The notes beneath the pieces are model-generated. The model had not been told where the DNA came from. It worked only from the letters and a program-made list of their open reading frames with translations, and made no database searches. From Paenarthrobacter sp. DKR-5 (GTDB taxonomy: Bacteria; Actinomycetota; Actinomycetes; Actinomycetales; Micrococcaceae): a stretch of 64,000 nucleotides of DNA. Location: NCBI RefSeq assembly GCF_018531425.1, contig NZ_JAHBOI010000004.1, positions 62,001 through 126,000 on the forward strand, read 5' to 3'. The position numbers and the translations under genes were made by a program. Below, piece after piece: positions 8,774 to 18,642 of this stretch (position 1 is the stretch's first letter; every line of letters starts with the position of its first letter).

Positions 8774-9444
8774 TGAACTGGCTGCTGACGAACTTCGACT
8801 ACGTGCTGGGCCTGAGCATCCAGCACCTCTACCTCGCCCTGCTGCCCCTGGTCTTCGGGCTGATCATTGCGATCCCGCTGGGCCAGCTGGCCCGCCAGCA
8901 GCGCGCGGTCCGCGGCGTCATCCTCACAGCGAGCTCGCTGCTCTACACGATCCCCTCACTGGCGCTGTTCATCATCCTGCCGGTGGTTCTGGGGACCCGC
9001 ATCCTGGACCCCGTGAATGTGGTGGTGGCCCTGACGCTGTACGCGGTGGCGCTGCTGGTCCGCTCCACCATCGACGCCTTCGACTCCGTGGACGGCGACA
9101 CGCGCCAGGCCGCCGTGGCGATGGGCTACAAGCCGTTGGCCCGGTTCCTCACCGTGGACCTGCCCCTGTCCCTGCCGGTCCTGATCGCCGGCCTGCGCGT
9201 GGTGTCGGTGAGCAACATTTCCCTGGTCAGCGTCGCGGCGCTGCTCGGCGTGGGCAACCTCGGCATCCTCTTCACCGACGGCCTGCAGCGGAACTTCGTC
9301 ACTGAGATCATCGTGGGCATCGGCGCGATCCTGTTCCTGGCCGTCGTCATGGACACCCTGTTGGTGCTGCTGGAACGGGTGCTGACGCCGTGGACGCGGG
9401 CGGGAGCGCCCCGAGCGGGCATCCCGGCGGGAGGTGCCGCATGA
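8773..9444 (+). CDS. opuCB: Osmoprotectant ABC transporter permease (OpuCB-like)
   Basis: A 223-residue inner-membrane permease with about six helices and the permease loop around DTRQAAVAMGYKP. It starts at an ATG overlapping the ATPase stop and ends in an ATGA overlap with the second permease gene. Such paired permeases are typical of OpuC/OusV-like osmolyte importers. The start is set by the overlap; a longer open frame runs back through the ATPase gene. Confidence 0.9.
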   Translation: MNWLLTNFDYVLGLSIQHLYLALLPLVFGLIIAIPLGQLARQQRAVRGVILTASSLLYTIPSLALFIILPVVLGTRILDPVNVVVALTLYAVALLVRSTIDAFDSVDGDTRQAAVAMGYKPLARFLTVDLPLSLPVLIAGLRVVSVSNISLVSVAALLGVGNLGILFTDGLQRNFVTEIIVGIGAILFLAVVMDTLLVLLERVLTPWTRAGAPRAGIPAGGAA

Positions 9445-10190
9445 GCGACTCCAGCGGCAACATCCTCGTCCAGACGGCGGCATGGTTCACTGACCCGGAG
9501 CACTGGTCCGGTTCCGAAGGCATCCCGGCCCGGCTGGGGGAGCACCTGCTGTACACCGGGCTCACGGTGCTGATCGCCGCGGCCATAGCGGTCCCCGTCG
9601 GGCTCTACGTCGGCCACACCGGACGGGGGCGGGTGCTCGCCGTCGCCGTCGCGGGTGCCCTGCGCGCCATCCCGACGCTGGGCCTGCTCACGCTCTTCGT
9701 GCTGCTGGCCGGGATCGGCCTGATGCCGCCCATCTGGGCGCTCGTGATCCTGACGGTCCCGCCCCTGCTGGCCGGCACCTACTCCGGCATCGCCGCCGTG
9801 GACCGGAATGTCGTGGACGCAGCCCGGAGCATGGGCATGAACGAGCTGCAGGTGCTGTTCAAGGTCGAGGCACCAAATGCGCTGCCCGTGTTCTTCGGCG
9901 GGTTCCGGACCGCCGTGCTTCAGGTGATCGCGACGGTCACCGTCGTGGCGTTCACCAATCTGGGCGGCTTCGGCCGGTACCTGCTGGACGGACTGGACCT
10001 GCAGGACTTCCCGCGCATGCTCGGCGGTGCGGTGCTGGTAGCCGCGCTCGCACTGCTCATGGATGGAATACTGGCTTTCATCCAGAAGATGTTGGTTTCA
10101 CCAGGACTGCGAAGCGGACGCCGCCCGGCGGACGCCGCAATTGTAGAAAGCGGACCGCTCCCGGCGGGCGCCCAAGGAGGCACGGAATGA
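9441..10190 (+). CDS. opuCD: Osmoprotectant ABC transporter permease (OpuCD-like)
   Basis: A 249-residue second permease of the same importer. The ATG at 9441 is preceded by GGGAGG 6 bases upstream. The N-terminal 40 residues are soluble, then five or six helices follow, including the conserved segment VDRNVVDAARSMGMNELQVLFKVE, the EAA-like ATPase contact loop. Its stop overlaps the start of the binding-protein gene (ATGA). Confidence 0.9.
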   Translation: MSDSSGNILVQTAAWFTDPEHWSGSEGIPARLGEHLLYTGLTVLIAAAIAVPVGLYVGHTGRGRVLAVAVAGALRAIPTLGLLTLFVLLAGIGLMPPIWALVILTVPPLLAGTYSGIAAVDRNVVDAARSMGMNELQVLFKVEAPNALPVFFGGFRTAVLQVIATVTVVAFTNLGGFGRYLLDGLDLQDFPRMLGGAVLVAALALLMDGILAFIQKMLVSPGLRSGRRPADAAIVESGPLPAGAQGGTE

Positions 10191-11146
10191 AACACACAAC
10201 TCTGACAACCACCCGGCGGGGATTCGCCGGCCTGGCCGCCGGCGTCGGCCTCGCCCTGGTGCTCAGCGCCTGCGGGAGCAACTCCAACCCGCTGAGCAAC
10301 GCGCCGGCCAGCAGCGGCTCCGGCGGCGGGGCAAGCGGCACGCTGACCATCGGCTCGGCGGACTTCACCGAAAGCCAGATCATCGCGGAGCTGTACGCGG
10401 GAGCGTTGAACGCCGCCGGCGTCAAGGCTGTGACCAAGCCGAACATCGGCTCCCGCGAGGTCTACTACAAGGCCGTCCAGGACGGCTCGATCGACGTCGT
10501 CCCGGACTACAGCGGCAACCTGCTGCTGTACATCGACAAGAACGCCACCCAGGTCTCCGCCGACGACATCGTCAAGGCGCTGCCGGGGAAGCTCCCGTCC
10601 GACCTCGCCGTCCTCGATGCCTCCAAGGCCGAGGACAAGGACGCGATGGTGGTCACCAAGGCCACCGCGCAGAAGTACAACCTGAAGTCCATCGCGGACA
10701 TGGCCAAGGTCTGCGGCGAACTCACCATCGGCGCTCCGGCCACCTTCGCCGAGCGGGCCTACGGGCTGCCGGGCCTGAAGAAGAACTACGACTGCGTGCC
10801 CAAGAAGCTGGAGCCGTTCAAGGACGGCGGCGGCCCGGTGACCCTGCAGGCGCTGCTCTCGGACAACGTGCAGGTGGCGGACATCTACACCACCACGCCG
10901 TCGATCGCGGACAACGACCTGGTGGTGCTCGATGACCCGAAGAACAACTTCATCGCCCAGCAGGTGCTGCCGCTGGTGAAGAAGGACAAGATCGACGACA
11001 AGGCCAAGGAAGCCCTGAACAAGGTCTCCCAGGCCCTGACCACCGATGACCTGATCAATCTCAACCGCGCCGTGAGCGGCAGCCAGAAGCAGGACCCGAA
11101 GGCCGCGGCCGCCGCCTGGCTGAAGGACAAGGGCATCGTCAAGTAA
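10187..11146 (+). CDS. opuCC: Osmoprotectant-binding lipoprotein (OpuCC/ProX-like)
   Basis: A 319-residue extracellular binding protein. It has an N-terminal signal with a possible twin-Arg (TRRGFAG) and the lipobox LVLSAC, so it should be a lipoprotein anchored by Cys28 or close by. The mature part begins with a Gly/Ser linker, then GSADFTESQIIAELYAGAL and KPNIGSREVYYKAVQDGSIDVVPDYSG, hallmarks of the glycine-betaine/choline/carnitine OpuAC domain. Last gene of the operon, followed by a strong hairpin. Confidence 0.92.
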   Translation: MKHTTLTTTRRGFAGLAAGVGLALVLSACGSNSNPLSNAPASSGSGGGASGTLTIGSADFTESQIIAELYAGALNAAGVKAVTKPNIGSREVYYKAVQDGSIDVVPDYSGNLLLYIDKNATQVSADDIVKALPGKLPSDLAVLDASKAEDKDAMVVTKATAQKYNLKSIADMAKVCGELTIGAPATFAERAYGLPGLKKNYDCVPKKLEPFKDGGGPVTLQALLSDNVQVADIYTTTPSIADNDLVVLDDPKNNFIAQQVLPLVKKDKIDDKAKEALNKVSQALTTDDLINLNRAVSGSQKQDPKAAAAAWLKDKGIVK

Positions 11147-11166
11147 GGCATTCCCTGCAGCACCAG

Positions 11167-11203
11167 AAGGGTCCCCGGCAGCCGTCAGCTGCCGGGGACC
11201 CTT
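11167..11203 (+). terminator. Hairpin terminator of the osmoprotectant operon
   Basis: A perfect 16-bp inverted repeat (AAGGGTCCCCGGCAGC, 11167-11182, against 11188-11203) with a 5-base loop begins about 20 bases after the binding-protein stop. There is no long U-tract, which is common for actinobacterial terminators. Confidence 0.8.
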
Positions 11204-11342
11204 CGCTGTGGGTGGCCGCGGCGTACTGGGCGCGGCCCGCTCTGCGCGGCCATGGCGTAACAGTCCAGTTTTTAGCGATTGGTATTGCGGGCACGGCAGC
11301 CGCCCGCCGGGCAGTGAGCCGCGGCTGTGCCATTCTTAACAA

Positions 11343-12557
11343 ATGGCAGAAATCAAGCAGTCCTCGAAGCTGGCCAACGTCCTGTATGACATCCGCGGGC
11401 CGGTACTCGAGCACGCGCAGCGCATGGAGGCCGAAGGCCACCGGATCCTCAAGCTGAACATCGGCAACCCGGCGCCCTTCGGGTTCGAGGCGCCGGACGC
11501 GATCCTCGTGGACATGATCCGCAACCTGCCCACTGCCCAGGGCTACAGCGACTCGCGCGGCATCTTCTCCGCCCGGACCGCGGTGTCCCAGTACTACCAG
11601 AGCCGCGGAATCCAGGACATCGGCGTCGACGACGTGTACCTGGGCAACGGGGTGAGCGAGCTGATCACGCTCACGCTGCAGGCGCTGCTCGACAACGGCG
11701 ACGAGGTGCTCGTTCCTTCCCCGGACTACCCGCTGTGGACCGCGTCGGTCGGGCTGGCCGGCGGCAAACCGGTGCACTACCTCTGCGATGAGCAGGCCGG
11801 CTGGTGGCCCGACCTGGAGGACATCGAGGCGAAGATCACGCCCAACACCAAGGGCCTGGTGCTGATCAACCCGAACAATCCGACCGGTGCCGTTTACCCG
11901 CGCTCCATCATCGAGGGCATGGCGGACCTGGCCCGCAAGCACGACCTGGTGCTGTTCTCCGACGAGATCTACGAAAAGATCCTCTACGACGACGCCGTCC
12001 ACATCAACACGGCATCCGTCGCCAAGGGCGTGCTCTGCCTGACCTTCAGCGGCCTGTCCAAGGCCTACCGCGTCGCCGGTTTCCGCAGCGGCTGGGTAGC
12101 GATCTCCGGGCCGAAGAAGCGCGCCGCGAGCTTCATCGAGGGCATCAACCTGCTGGCCAACATGCGCATGTGCGCCAACGTCCCGGCCCAGCACGCGATC
12201 CAGACCGCGCTGGGGGGCTACCAGAGCATCAATGACCTGATCCTGCCCGGCGGCCGGCTGCGTGCCCAGCGGGACAAGGCGTACGAACTGCTCAACCGGA
12301 TTCCGGGGGTGAGCTGCCAGCAGGCCATGGGCGCGCTGTACCTTTTCCCGCGCCTGGATCCGGAGGTTTACCCGATCCAGGATGACGAGAAATTTGCGCT
12401 GGACCTGCTCAAGGAGCAGAAGATCCTGATTTCGCACGGCACCGCGTTCAACTTCCCGACGCCGGACCACTTCCGGCTCGTGACCCTGCCCGACGTCCCG
12501 GACATCGAGGACGCCGTCGGCCGGATTGCGGAGTTCCTCAGCCATTACAAGCCCTAG
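11343..12557 (+). CDS. alaA: Alanine-type aminotransferase (AlaA-like, PLP-dependent class I/II)
   Basis: A 404-residue fold-type I aminotransferase, close to AlaA in length and opening (LDIRGPV-type N-terminus, LNIGNPAPFGFEAP). It has VLINPNNPTGAVYP, LFSDEIYEKI, and the PLP-lysine region FSGLSKAYRVAGFRSGW (Lys at about residue 240). The likely reaction is glutamate + pyruvate to alanine + 2-oxoglutarate. No clear Shine-Dalgarno sequence precedes the ATG. It stands alone between the terminator and the PPK2 gene. Confidence 0.87.
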   Translation: MAEIKQSSKLANVLYDIRGPVLEHAQRMEAEGHRILKLNIGNPAPFGFEAPDAILVDMIRNLPTAQGYSDSRGIFSARTAVSQYYQSRGIQDIGVDDVYLGNGVSELITLTLQALLDNGDEVLVPSPDYPLWTASVGLAGGKPVHYLCDEQAGWWPDLEDIEAKITPNTKGLVLINPNNPTGAVYPRSIIEGMADLARKHDLVLFSDEIYEKILYDDAVHINTASVAKGVLCLTFSGLSKAYRVAGFRSGWVAISGPKKRAASFIEGINLLANMRMCANVPAQHAIQTALGGYQSINDLILPGGRLRAQRDKAYELLNRIPGVSCQQAMGALYLFPRLDPEVYPIQDDEKFALDLLKEQKILISHGTAFNFPTPDHFRLVTLPDVPDIEDAVGRIAEFLSHYKP

Positions 12558-12647
12558 GCTTCTGGGGCCCGCCCCGCCGGTGGGGTACCGTGGGAGCACA
12601 TTTCAGACCCGCCCGCGGCGCGTCCGCGACGGACGAAAGGGTGCGCC

Positions 12648-13502
12648 GTGGCCAAGTTGGTGGACTTCAGGAAGAATCCCGCGGACCTGCTGAAGGCGCG
12701 GTCCGGCTTCAGGCTGGCCGACGTCGACCCCGCCGCTGCGCCCGGCTACAGCGGTGGCAAGAAGGACGGTGCCGCGCTGCTCGCGGCCCAGGACGACCTG
12801 CTGGCCGGACACCAGGAGCAGCTCTTCGCCAGCGGCCGGTTCGGCGGCAAACAGTCCGTGCTGCTCGTGCTGCAGGCCATGGATACCGCGGGCAAGGGCG
12901 GCATCGTCAGCCACGTTGTCGGCGCGGTGGACCCGCACGGCATCCAGCACCACGCCTTCAAGGCGCCGACGCCGGCGGAGAAGCGGCACGATTTCCTCTG
13001 GCGGATCCGCCGCCAGCTCCCGGAACCGGGCATGCTTGGCGTGTTTGACCGGTCCCACTACGAGGACGTGCTGATTCACCGGGCGCGCGGGCTCTCGCCG
13101 CTGGACGTCATCGAGCAGCGCTACGAGGCCATCCGGGCCTTCGAGGAGGAACTGGTCGCGGGCGGGACCCGGGTGGTGAAGGTGATGCTCCACATCAGCC
13201 CGGAGGAGCAGAAGCGGCGCCTGCTCAAGCGGCTCGAGCGCACCGACAAGCTGTGGAAGTACAGCCCGCAGGACATCAAGGAGCGGGCGTTCTGGGCCCA
13301 GTACATGGAGGCCTACCAGATCGCCATCGAGCGCACGAGCACGGAGACAGCGCCGTGGTACGTGGTGCCGGCGGACCGGAAATGGTACGCCCGGGTGGCG
13401 GTGCAGGAGATCCTGCTCGGGACGCTGAAGGCAATGGACCTGAAGTGGCCGCGGCCGGACTTCGACGTCGCGGAAGAGCGCCGCAAGATTTCCCTCGCCT
13501 GA
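12648..13502 (+). CDS. PPK2-family polyphosphate kinase / polyphosphate:nucleotide phosphotransferase
   Basis: A 284-residue single-domain PPK2. Walker A lies in MDTAGKGGIVSHV and Walker B in VFDRSHYEDVL, followed by the lid-region Arg/Lys cluster EEQKRRLLKRLE and WKYSPQDIKER. It uses polyphosphate to phosphorylate nucleotides (NMP or NDP); the class cannot be set by eye. The GTG start has GAAAGG about 8 bases upstream. It is convergent with xseB, with 15 bp between the stops. Confidence 0.9.
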   Translation: MAKLVDFRKNPADLLKARSGFRLADVDPAAAPGYSGGKKDGAALLAAQDDLLAGHQEQLFASGRFGGKQSVLLVLQAMDTAGKGGIVSHVVGAVDPHGIQHHAFKAPTPAEKRHDFLWRIRRQLPEPGMLGVFDRSHYEDVLIHRARGLSPLDVIEQRYEAIRAFEEELVAGGTRVVKVMLHISPEEQKRRLLKRLERTDKLWKYSPQDIKERAFWAQYMEAYQIAIERTSTETAPWYVVPADRKWYARVAVQEILLGTLKAMDLKWPRPDFDVAEERRKISLA

Positions 13503-13517
13503 CGGCCCGGCGGAGGT

Positions 13518-13730
13518 CTACTCTTCCGGGCGCGCTTCGGCCAGGCGCCGGCGGGCGCCTTCGAGCCACTCCTCGCAACGCTTGGCCAGGGCCTCGCCGC
13601 GCTCCCACAGTGCGAGCGACTCCTCAAGGCTCGCCCCGCCCGCCTCAAGCTTGCTGACCACGGCGACAAGCTCCTCACGGGCCTGCTCGTAGCTCAGCGC
13701 GGACAGGTCCGGTGATGCCTCGGTGCTCAT
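13518..13730 (-). CDS. xseB: Exodeoxyribonuclease VII small subunit
   Basis: A 70-residue coiled-coil protein with the XseB pattern [45 protein letters not shown] (read at 13540-13700). It binds the large subunit for degradation of single-stranded DNA. The ATG overlaps the xseA stop (ATGA), so the two subunits are translationally coupled. Confidence 0.93.
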   Translation of the reverse strand: MSTEASPDLSALSYEQAREELVAVVSKLEAGGASLEESLALWERGEALAKRCEEWLEGARRRLAEARPEE

Positions 13731-15016
13731 GATTTCGCGTTCTCCTTCATGCTGTTCTCCTGCGGCCGGTTCCGGCGCGCTTCTGCGTGCAGTTCGCCCG
13801 CTGCCACCCGGATCCGCAGATCCGTCCCGTCGGGGGCCTGGTCCGGGTCGCGCACGACCGATCCGTCGTCGAGCTGGACCACTGCGTAGCCGCGGTCCAG
13901 GGTCTTCTGCGGGGACAGGGCGCGGACCTGGGCGCGCAGGTGCGCAAGGGTGTCCTCGGCACGCGCCACGGACGTGGCCGCGGCGGTGCGGGCGCGGCTG
14001 CGCAGCCGCGTGACGTCGTCGGCCCGGAGCGTGACCATGCCCTCGGGATTGACCAGCACCGGCCGGGACCGCAGCGAGGCGAGCCGGTCCTGCTCGGTGT
14101 GCACCAGGTGCGTGACCCTGCGCCGGAGGCCGTCCCGGGCCTGGCGGACCCTGGCCAGCTCCTCGGCGACGTCGGGCACGATCCGTTTGGCGGCGTCGGT
14201 CGGCGTGGACGCGCGCAGGTCGGCGACCTCGTCCAGCAGCGGCCGGTCCGCCTCGTGGCCGATCGCGCTGACCACCGGGGTCTCCGCGGCGGCCACGGCG
14301 CGGATCAGGTCTTCGTGGCTGAAGGGGAGCAGATCCTCCAGCGAACCGCCGCCGCGCGCGATCACGATCACGTCGACGGCGGGATCGGCGTCGAGCTCGC
14401 GCAGCGCCGCGGTCACCTGGGCGACGGCAGTGGCCCCCTGGACCGCGACTTCACGGATCTCGAACTCGACGGCGGGCCAGCGCAGCGCCGCATTGCGCAG
14501 CACATCCTTCTTCGCATCCGAGTCCCGGCCCGTGACGAGTCCGATGCGGTGGGGGAGCAGCGGCAGCCGCCGCTTGCGTTCCGCGGCGAACAGCCCTTCC
14601 GCGGCCAGCGCCTGGCGCAGGATCTCGATGCGCGCCAGCAGGTCGCCGAGGCCGACGGGCCGGATATCGCGCGACTGCATGGAGAGCCGGCCGGTCTTCA
14701 TCCAGAAATCCGGTTTGAGCTGTGCCACGACGCGGGAACCGCGCTGCAGCGGGGCCGCAAGCTGGTCCAGCACGCTGCCCCAGATGGTCACTGAGAGCGA
14801 GATTTCCGCGTCGGTGTCCCGCAGCGTGAGGTAGCAGGCGTTGCCGCGGCGGTTCAGCTCGATGATCTGGGCTTCCACCCAGGCTGCAGGGGCGCGCTCA
14901 ATGTGCATCTTCAGCTTCTGCGAGAGCACGTGCAACGGCCACGGATTGTCAGCCGATGTCTCGGCGGCGGTGGCGGGCGCGGTCACCGGCATTGAGGGCA
15001 GCATCTGCTCGCTCAA
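13727..15016 (-). CDS. xseA: Exodeoxyribonuclease VII large subunit
   Basis: About 429 residues: N-terminal OB fold ([18 protein letters not shown] to about residue 110), then the nuclease core with [32 protein letters not shown] and [32 protein letters not shown], and a C-terminal helical tail. The start is uncertain: TTG at 15014-15016 (LSEQMLPS) is preferred because AGGTGG stands just upstream; ATGs at 15004 or 14992 are alternatives, and a longer frame runs to 15070. Confidence 0.92.
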   Translation of the reverse strand: MSEQMLPSMPVTAPATAAETSADNPWPLHVLSQKLKMHIERAPAAWVEAQIIELNRRGNACYLTLRDTDAEISLSVTIWGSVLDQLAAPLQRGSRVVAQLKPDFWMKTGRLSMQSRDIRPVGLGDLLARIEILRQALAAEGLFAAERKRRLPLLPHRIGLVTGRDSDAKKDVLRNAALRWPAVEFEIREVAVQGATAVAQVTAALRELDADPAVDVIVIARGGGSLEDLLPFSHEDLIRAVAAAETPVVSAIGHEADRPLLDEVADLRASTPTDAAKRIVPDVAEELARVRQARDGLRRRVTHLVHTEQDRLASLRSRPVLVNPEGMVTLRADDVTRLRSRARTAAATSVARAEDTLAHLRAQVRALSPQKTLDRGYAVVQLDDGSVVRDPDQAPDGTDLRIRVAAGELHAEARRNRPQENSMKENAKS

Positions 15017-15209
15017 GGGGCCACCTGACGCATCCTGGTTTCCGTAAGCACTCCACCACTGTAGCCACACCCGCCGACACTGCCGGCCGCTGTCCCCACG
15101 CTTCCCGCCCCCGGGGTGGGTCGGAGCCGGCGGGAGCCCGCGCCGTTGGAGGCAGGCTCCCGGTTCCCGGTTAGCAGTGCGGACCCGGGATAGCAGAATT
15201 TCCCTATCT

Positions 15210-15261
15210 CCGGTCCGGGTTGCTAACGCGCCGGTCCGGGTTGCTAACGCGCCGGTCCGGG
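15210..15261. repeat. Short tandem repeat, 21-bp unit
   Basis: Two perfect 21-bp copies (15210-15230 and 15231-15251) with core CCGGTCCGGGTTGCTAAC, followed by a partial third copy (15252-15261). Just upstream the motif occurs inverted (GGTTAGCA at about 15168, GATAGCAG at about 15190). It fills the gap between xseA and the membrane-protein gene. Confidence 0.85.
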
Positions 15262-15356
15262 CCCGGTGTCGCCCCGGCGCGCCCTCGGGCTGGTACGGTG
15301 CCTGTCGGTAGCGCGCCTAGGATGAGGGTGCCGTCCTTGAGATTCTGAGAGGTCCC

Positions 15357-16193
15357 ATGCGCAGCTTCTTTTCCGCCCTCGCCGCCCTGTTGAGCCTGCT
15401 CCTGGCGCTGGTCGCCGTGCCTGCCGTCTGGGTGGACCGGAACATCGTGCAGGAGGACGGGTTCGCTGCCATCGCTGGCCCGCTCGGTTCGGATAAGCAG
15501 TTCCAGTCCGCCCTGTCTTCGGCCCTCGCCCGGGCGTCGCTCTCCGGCAGCCAGCTCAGCGGGCCGCTGCAGGCCGCGACGCAGCCGGTGGTGGAATCCC
15601 TGGCCAAGTCCGCAACGACGCTGCCGGGCTACGATGCGGCCTGGACCGAAACGCTGCGCCGCAGTCACCGGCTCACCTTCGCGGACCCGTCCACGCTCCC
15701 GCCGGAAGCTGATGGCGCCAATTCCCTGACGCTGGATGTGGCGCCCTTGGTGGACCTGGTGCTGAAGAAGGTCTCCTCCTCGGTCGGTGTGCCCATTGCC
15801 GCTCCGAAGCAGGCGCTGGTCAGCGTCGGCCAGTCCAGCCAGCGGCAGCTGATCGACCGGCTCAAGACCTACGCACCCCTGGGCTACTGGCTGGCGGCGG
15901 GAGCCCTGATCGCGTTCCTGCTGGGCCTAGTGCTCGCGCGCCGGCGGGGGACCATGCTGCTGCTCACCGGCGTCGGCCTGGCCCTGGTGGCATGGCTTTG
16001 GAAGATCGGCGAGGGACTGGGCGTGCAGTTCGCCCAGGGAACGTCCAGCGGCAGCCAGGTCGCGGACCTGTTCAAACGCCAGTTCGCCGCGGCGGCAGCG
16101 CAGAGCTTCGACGGCTGGATCATCACGGCGCTCATCGTGGCGGCGGCGATGGCGGTCCTCGGCCTGGTACTGCGGGTCTTCGCCCGTCGCTGA
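15357..16193 (+). CDS. Conserved actinobacterial integral membrane protein
   Basis: A 278-residue protein of unknown function. One N-terminal helix (about residues 5-25) is followed by an extracytoplasmic domain (about 26-175, beginning VDRNIVQEDGFAA) and three C-terminal helices (about 178-198, 202-220 and 250-272). The C-terminus ends RVFARR, placing positive charges in the cytoplasm. It lies between divergent xseA and co-directional ispH, an arrangement plausible for an envelope protein, but no enzymatic motif is visible. Confidence 0.75.
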   Translation: MRSFFSALAALLSLLLALVAVPAVWVDRNIVQEDGFAAIAGPLGSDKQFQSALSSALARASLSGSQLSGPLQAATQPVVESLAKSATTLPGYDAAWTETLRRSHRLTFADPSTLPPEADGANSLTLDVAPLVDLVLKKVSSSVGVPIAAPKQALVSVGQSSQRQLIDRLKTYAPLGYWLAAGALIAFLLGLVLARRRGTMLLLTGVGLALVAWLWKIGEGLGVQFAQGTSSGSQVADLFKRQFAAAAAQSFDGWIITALIVAAAMAVLGLVLRVFARR

Positions 16194-16244
16194 ACCGGAC
16201 GGTTCCCCGAAGAGTGGCCGGGGCCCGACCGGTAGCATGGAGGC

Positions 16245-17330
16245 ATGACCACAGCAGCAGTTTCCGTGCCGATGCCCTCTGTGCCGCGCAAGCGCCGCAG
16301 CCCGGAAGAAATCGCCGCCGCCGGGGAGGTGGCAGGCCCGAAGAAGGTCCTGCTCGCGGCGCCGCGCGGCTACTGCGCCGGCGTGGACCGCGCGGTGATC
16401 GCCGTCGAGAAGGCCCTGGAACACTACGGGCCGCCCGTCTACGTCCGCAAGCAGATCGTGCACAACGTCCACGTGGTCAGCTCGCTCGAGGCCAAGGGCG
16501 CGATCTTCGTGGACGAAACCGACGAGGTGCCCGAGGGCGCGCTGGTGATTTTCTCCGCCCACGGGGTCTCCCCGGCCGTCGTGCAGTCCGCCGAAAACCG
16601 GGGGCTGCGAACGATTGACGCGACCTGCCCGCTGGTGACGAAGGTGCACCGCGAGGCCGTCCGCTTCGCCAAGGACGACTACGACATCCTGCTGATCGGA
16701 CACGACGGCCACGAGGAGGTCGAAGGCACCTCCGGCGAGGCGCCCGAGCACATCCAGGTGGTCAACGGCCCCCACGAGGTGGACAAGGTCCAGGTCCGCG
16801 ATCCGGAGAAGGTCATCTGGCTCTCGCAGACCACGCTGTCCGTGGATGAAACCATGGAGACCGTGCGCCTGCTCAAGGACCGGTTCCCGACGCTGCAGGA
16901 TCCGCCCAGTGACGACATCTGCTATGCGACCTCCAACCGCCAGGCAGCGATCAAGAAGATCGCCCCGCAGGCGGACCTGGTGATCGTGGTCGGCTCCGCC
17001 AACTCATCGAACTCGGTGCGCCTGGTCGAGGTCGCGCTCGAATACGGCGCCAAGGCCTCGCACCGGGTGGACTTCGCCAACCAGGTGGACGAGAGCTGGT
17101 TCGCGGGAGTCGGCACTATCGGCGTGACCTCCGGCGCGTCGGTGCCCGAAGTCCTCGTGCAGGATGTGCTCCGCCTGCTCGCAGAGTACGGCTACGGCGA
17201 CGTCGAGGAAGTGGTCACTGCCGAGGAAGACCTGCTCTTCTCGCTGCCCAAGGAACTGCGCGCCACCCTGAAGGAGGCCGGGGACTCAAGCCGCAGCCTC
17301 GGCGGCCGCGGCTCCCGCCCGGCCAGCTAA
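16245..17330 (+). CDS. ispH: 4-hydroxy-3-methylbut-2-enyl diphosphate reductase
   Basis: A 361-residue [4Fe-4S] enzyme catalysing the last step of the MEP isoprenoid pathway (HMBPP to IPP/DMAPP). Three cluster cysteines are visible in [23 protein letters not shown] and CYATSNRQ; other family motifs are [16 protein letters not shown] and GSANSSNS. About 30 residues precede the family core. The TAA overlaps the convergent rmuC stop by 3-4 bases. Confidence 0.96.
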   Translation: MTTAAVSVPMPSVPRKRRSPEEIAAAGEVAGPKKVLLAAPRGYCAGVDRAVIAVEKALEHYGPPVYVRKQIVHNVHVVSSLEAKGAIFVDETDEVPEGALVIFSAHGVSPAVVQSAENRGLRTIDATCPLVTKVHREAVRFAKDDYDILLIGHDGHEEVEGTSGEAPEHIQVVNGPHEVDKVQVRDPEKVIWLSQTTLSVDETMETVRLLKDRFPTLQDPPSDDICYATSNRQAAIKKIAPQADLVIVVGSANSSNSVRLVEVALEYGAKASHRVDFANQVDESWFAGVGTIGVTSGASVPEVLVQDVLRLLAEYGYGDVEEVVTAEEDLLFSLPKELRATLKEAGDSSRSLGGRGSRPAS

Positions 17331-18541
17331 GCGACGTCCTGCTCCTCGTCCTGTTCCTTGCTGCCCGGCAGCAGTTCCGGCGCTGACAGGGACCTGGGCG
17401 AGGGCTCCACGAACGGCGGGGTCGCCAGGCCCTCCTTGTTGAGCGCGTTGAGCTTCCTGGCAGTCGGCAGCACCCGGCCTTCGAGCGTTCCGACCATCGC
17501 GTTGTACCTGTCCACTGACGTCTTCAGCGACGCCCCCAGCTTGCCGGCGGCTTCGCCGAGCGTGCCCATCCGCGTGTACAGCTGCTGGGCGAGTTCGAAC
17601 ACTTCCTTGGCGTTGTCCGTCAGCACATCCTGGCGCCAGGTGAATGCGACGGACTTGAGCGTTGCCAGCAGGGACACCGGTGACGCCAGCGCGACGTTGC
17701 GGGCCAGGGCATGGTCCAGCAGCCCCGGGTCCGCCGAAAGCGCCGCGGCGAGGATCGATTCCGCGGGCACGAAACAGATCACCAGCTCCGGTGTGTTTGC
17801 GGCCGCTTCCCAGTACTTCTTGCCCGCCAGCGCATCCACGTGCGCCTTCAGGGCCTTGGCATGCGCTGCGAGCAGGTCCTTCCGCTGCGCTTCGGATACC
17901 CCTTCGGCCGGCAGGTCCTGGGCCTGCAGGTACGAGGCGAGCGGCACCTTCGCGTCCACCACAAGCTGCTTGCGGCCGGGCAGCTGCACGACCATGTCCG
18001 GCCGGAGCGCGCCTTCGGAGCCGGCCGTGTGCACCTGCTCGAGGAAGTCCACATGCGGCAGCATCCCGGCGGCCTCCACCACGCGGCGCAACTGGACTTC
18101 TCCCCACTGGCCGCGGGCGCTGTTGGACTGCAGTGCGGCCGAGAGGCTCTGCGTGGAGCGCAGCAGCTGCTCGTCGTTCAGCCGGGCCTGGCGCAGCTGC
18201 TGGGAGAGCTGGCCGAACTGTTCCACCCTGTCCCGCTCCAGCAGGGCCACCTGGGTCTGCACCAGGCTCAGTTTCTCCGCCACCGGCCCGAGGGCACGCA
18301 GGACGGTGTTCTCCTGCTCATCCATGCTGGCCAGCTGGGCATTCTGGGTCGCGAGCAACCGGCGCTCCGCGTCCGCGGCCGCCAGCTCGGCGCCCGCGGA
18401 GGAGAGCCGGGCATTGAGCTCCGCCAGTTGCGCCGCGCTCGCGGCCTCCCGGCGGCGGCCGGCGAAGACCGTCACGGCCGCCCCCAGACCAACGCCTAGG
18501 AGCAACATCAACACTGCAAGTACCGCCACAAAGCCGTTCAT
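17327..18541 (-). CDS. rmuC: DNA recombination protein RmuC
   Basis: About 404 residues: an N-terminal membrane helix ([20 protein letters not shown]), a long coiled coil (about 30-170), then the RmuC nuclease-like domain with [17 protein letters not shown] and LVVDAKVPL. The start is the ATG at 18539-18541 with GAAGG 7 bases upstream; a longer frame would add 22 residues before the helix. RmuC proteins limit inversions at short inverted repeats. It is divergent from ychF and convergent with ispH. Confidence 0.92.
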   Translation of the reverse strand: MNGFVAVLAVLMLLLGVGLGAAVTVFAGRRREAASAAQLAELNARLSSAGAELAAADAERRLLATQNAQLASMDEQENTVLRALGPVAEKLSLVQTQVALLERDRVEQFGQLSQQLRQARLNDEQLLRSTQSLSAALQSNSARGQWGEVQLRRVVEAAGMLPHVDFLEQVHTAGSEGALRPDMVVQLPGRKQLVVDAKVPLASYLQAQDLPAEGVSEAQRKDLLAAHAKALKAHVDALAGKKYWEAAANTPELVICFVPAESILAAALSADPGLLDHALARNVALASPVSLLATLKSVAFTWRQDVLTDNAKEVFELAQQLYTRMGTLGEAAGKLGASLKTSVDRYNAMVGTLEGRVLPTARKLNALNKEGLATPPFVEPSPRSLSAPELLPGSKEQDEEQDVA

Positions 18542-18642
18542 GCTTTTACCTTCGCACGCAGCTCCGACAAACCCGCGGAGCGTCGCCCGCATGGCCGGCT
18601 CGGGCACCGCCGGAGGAGGAGGTGCCGGTACAATCGACTACC

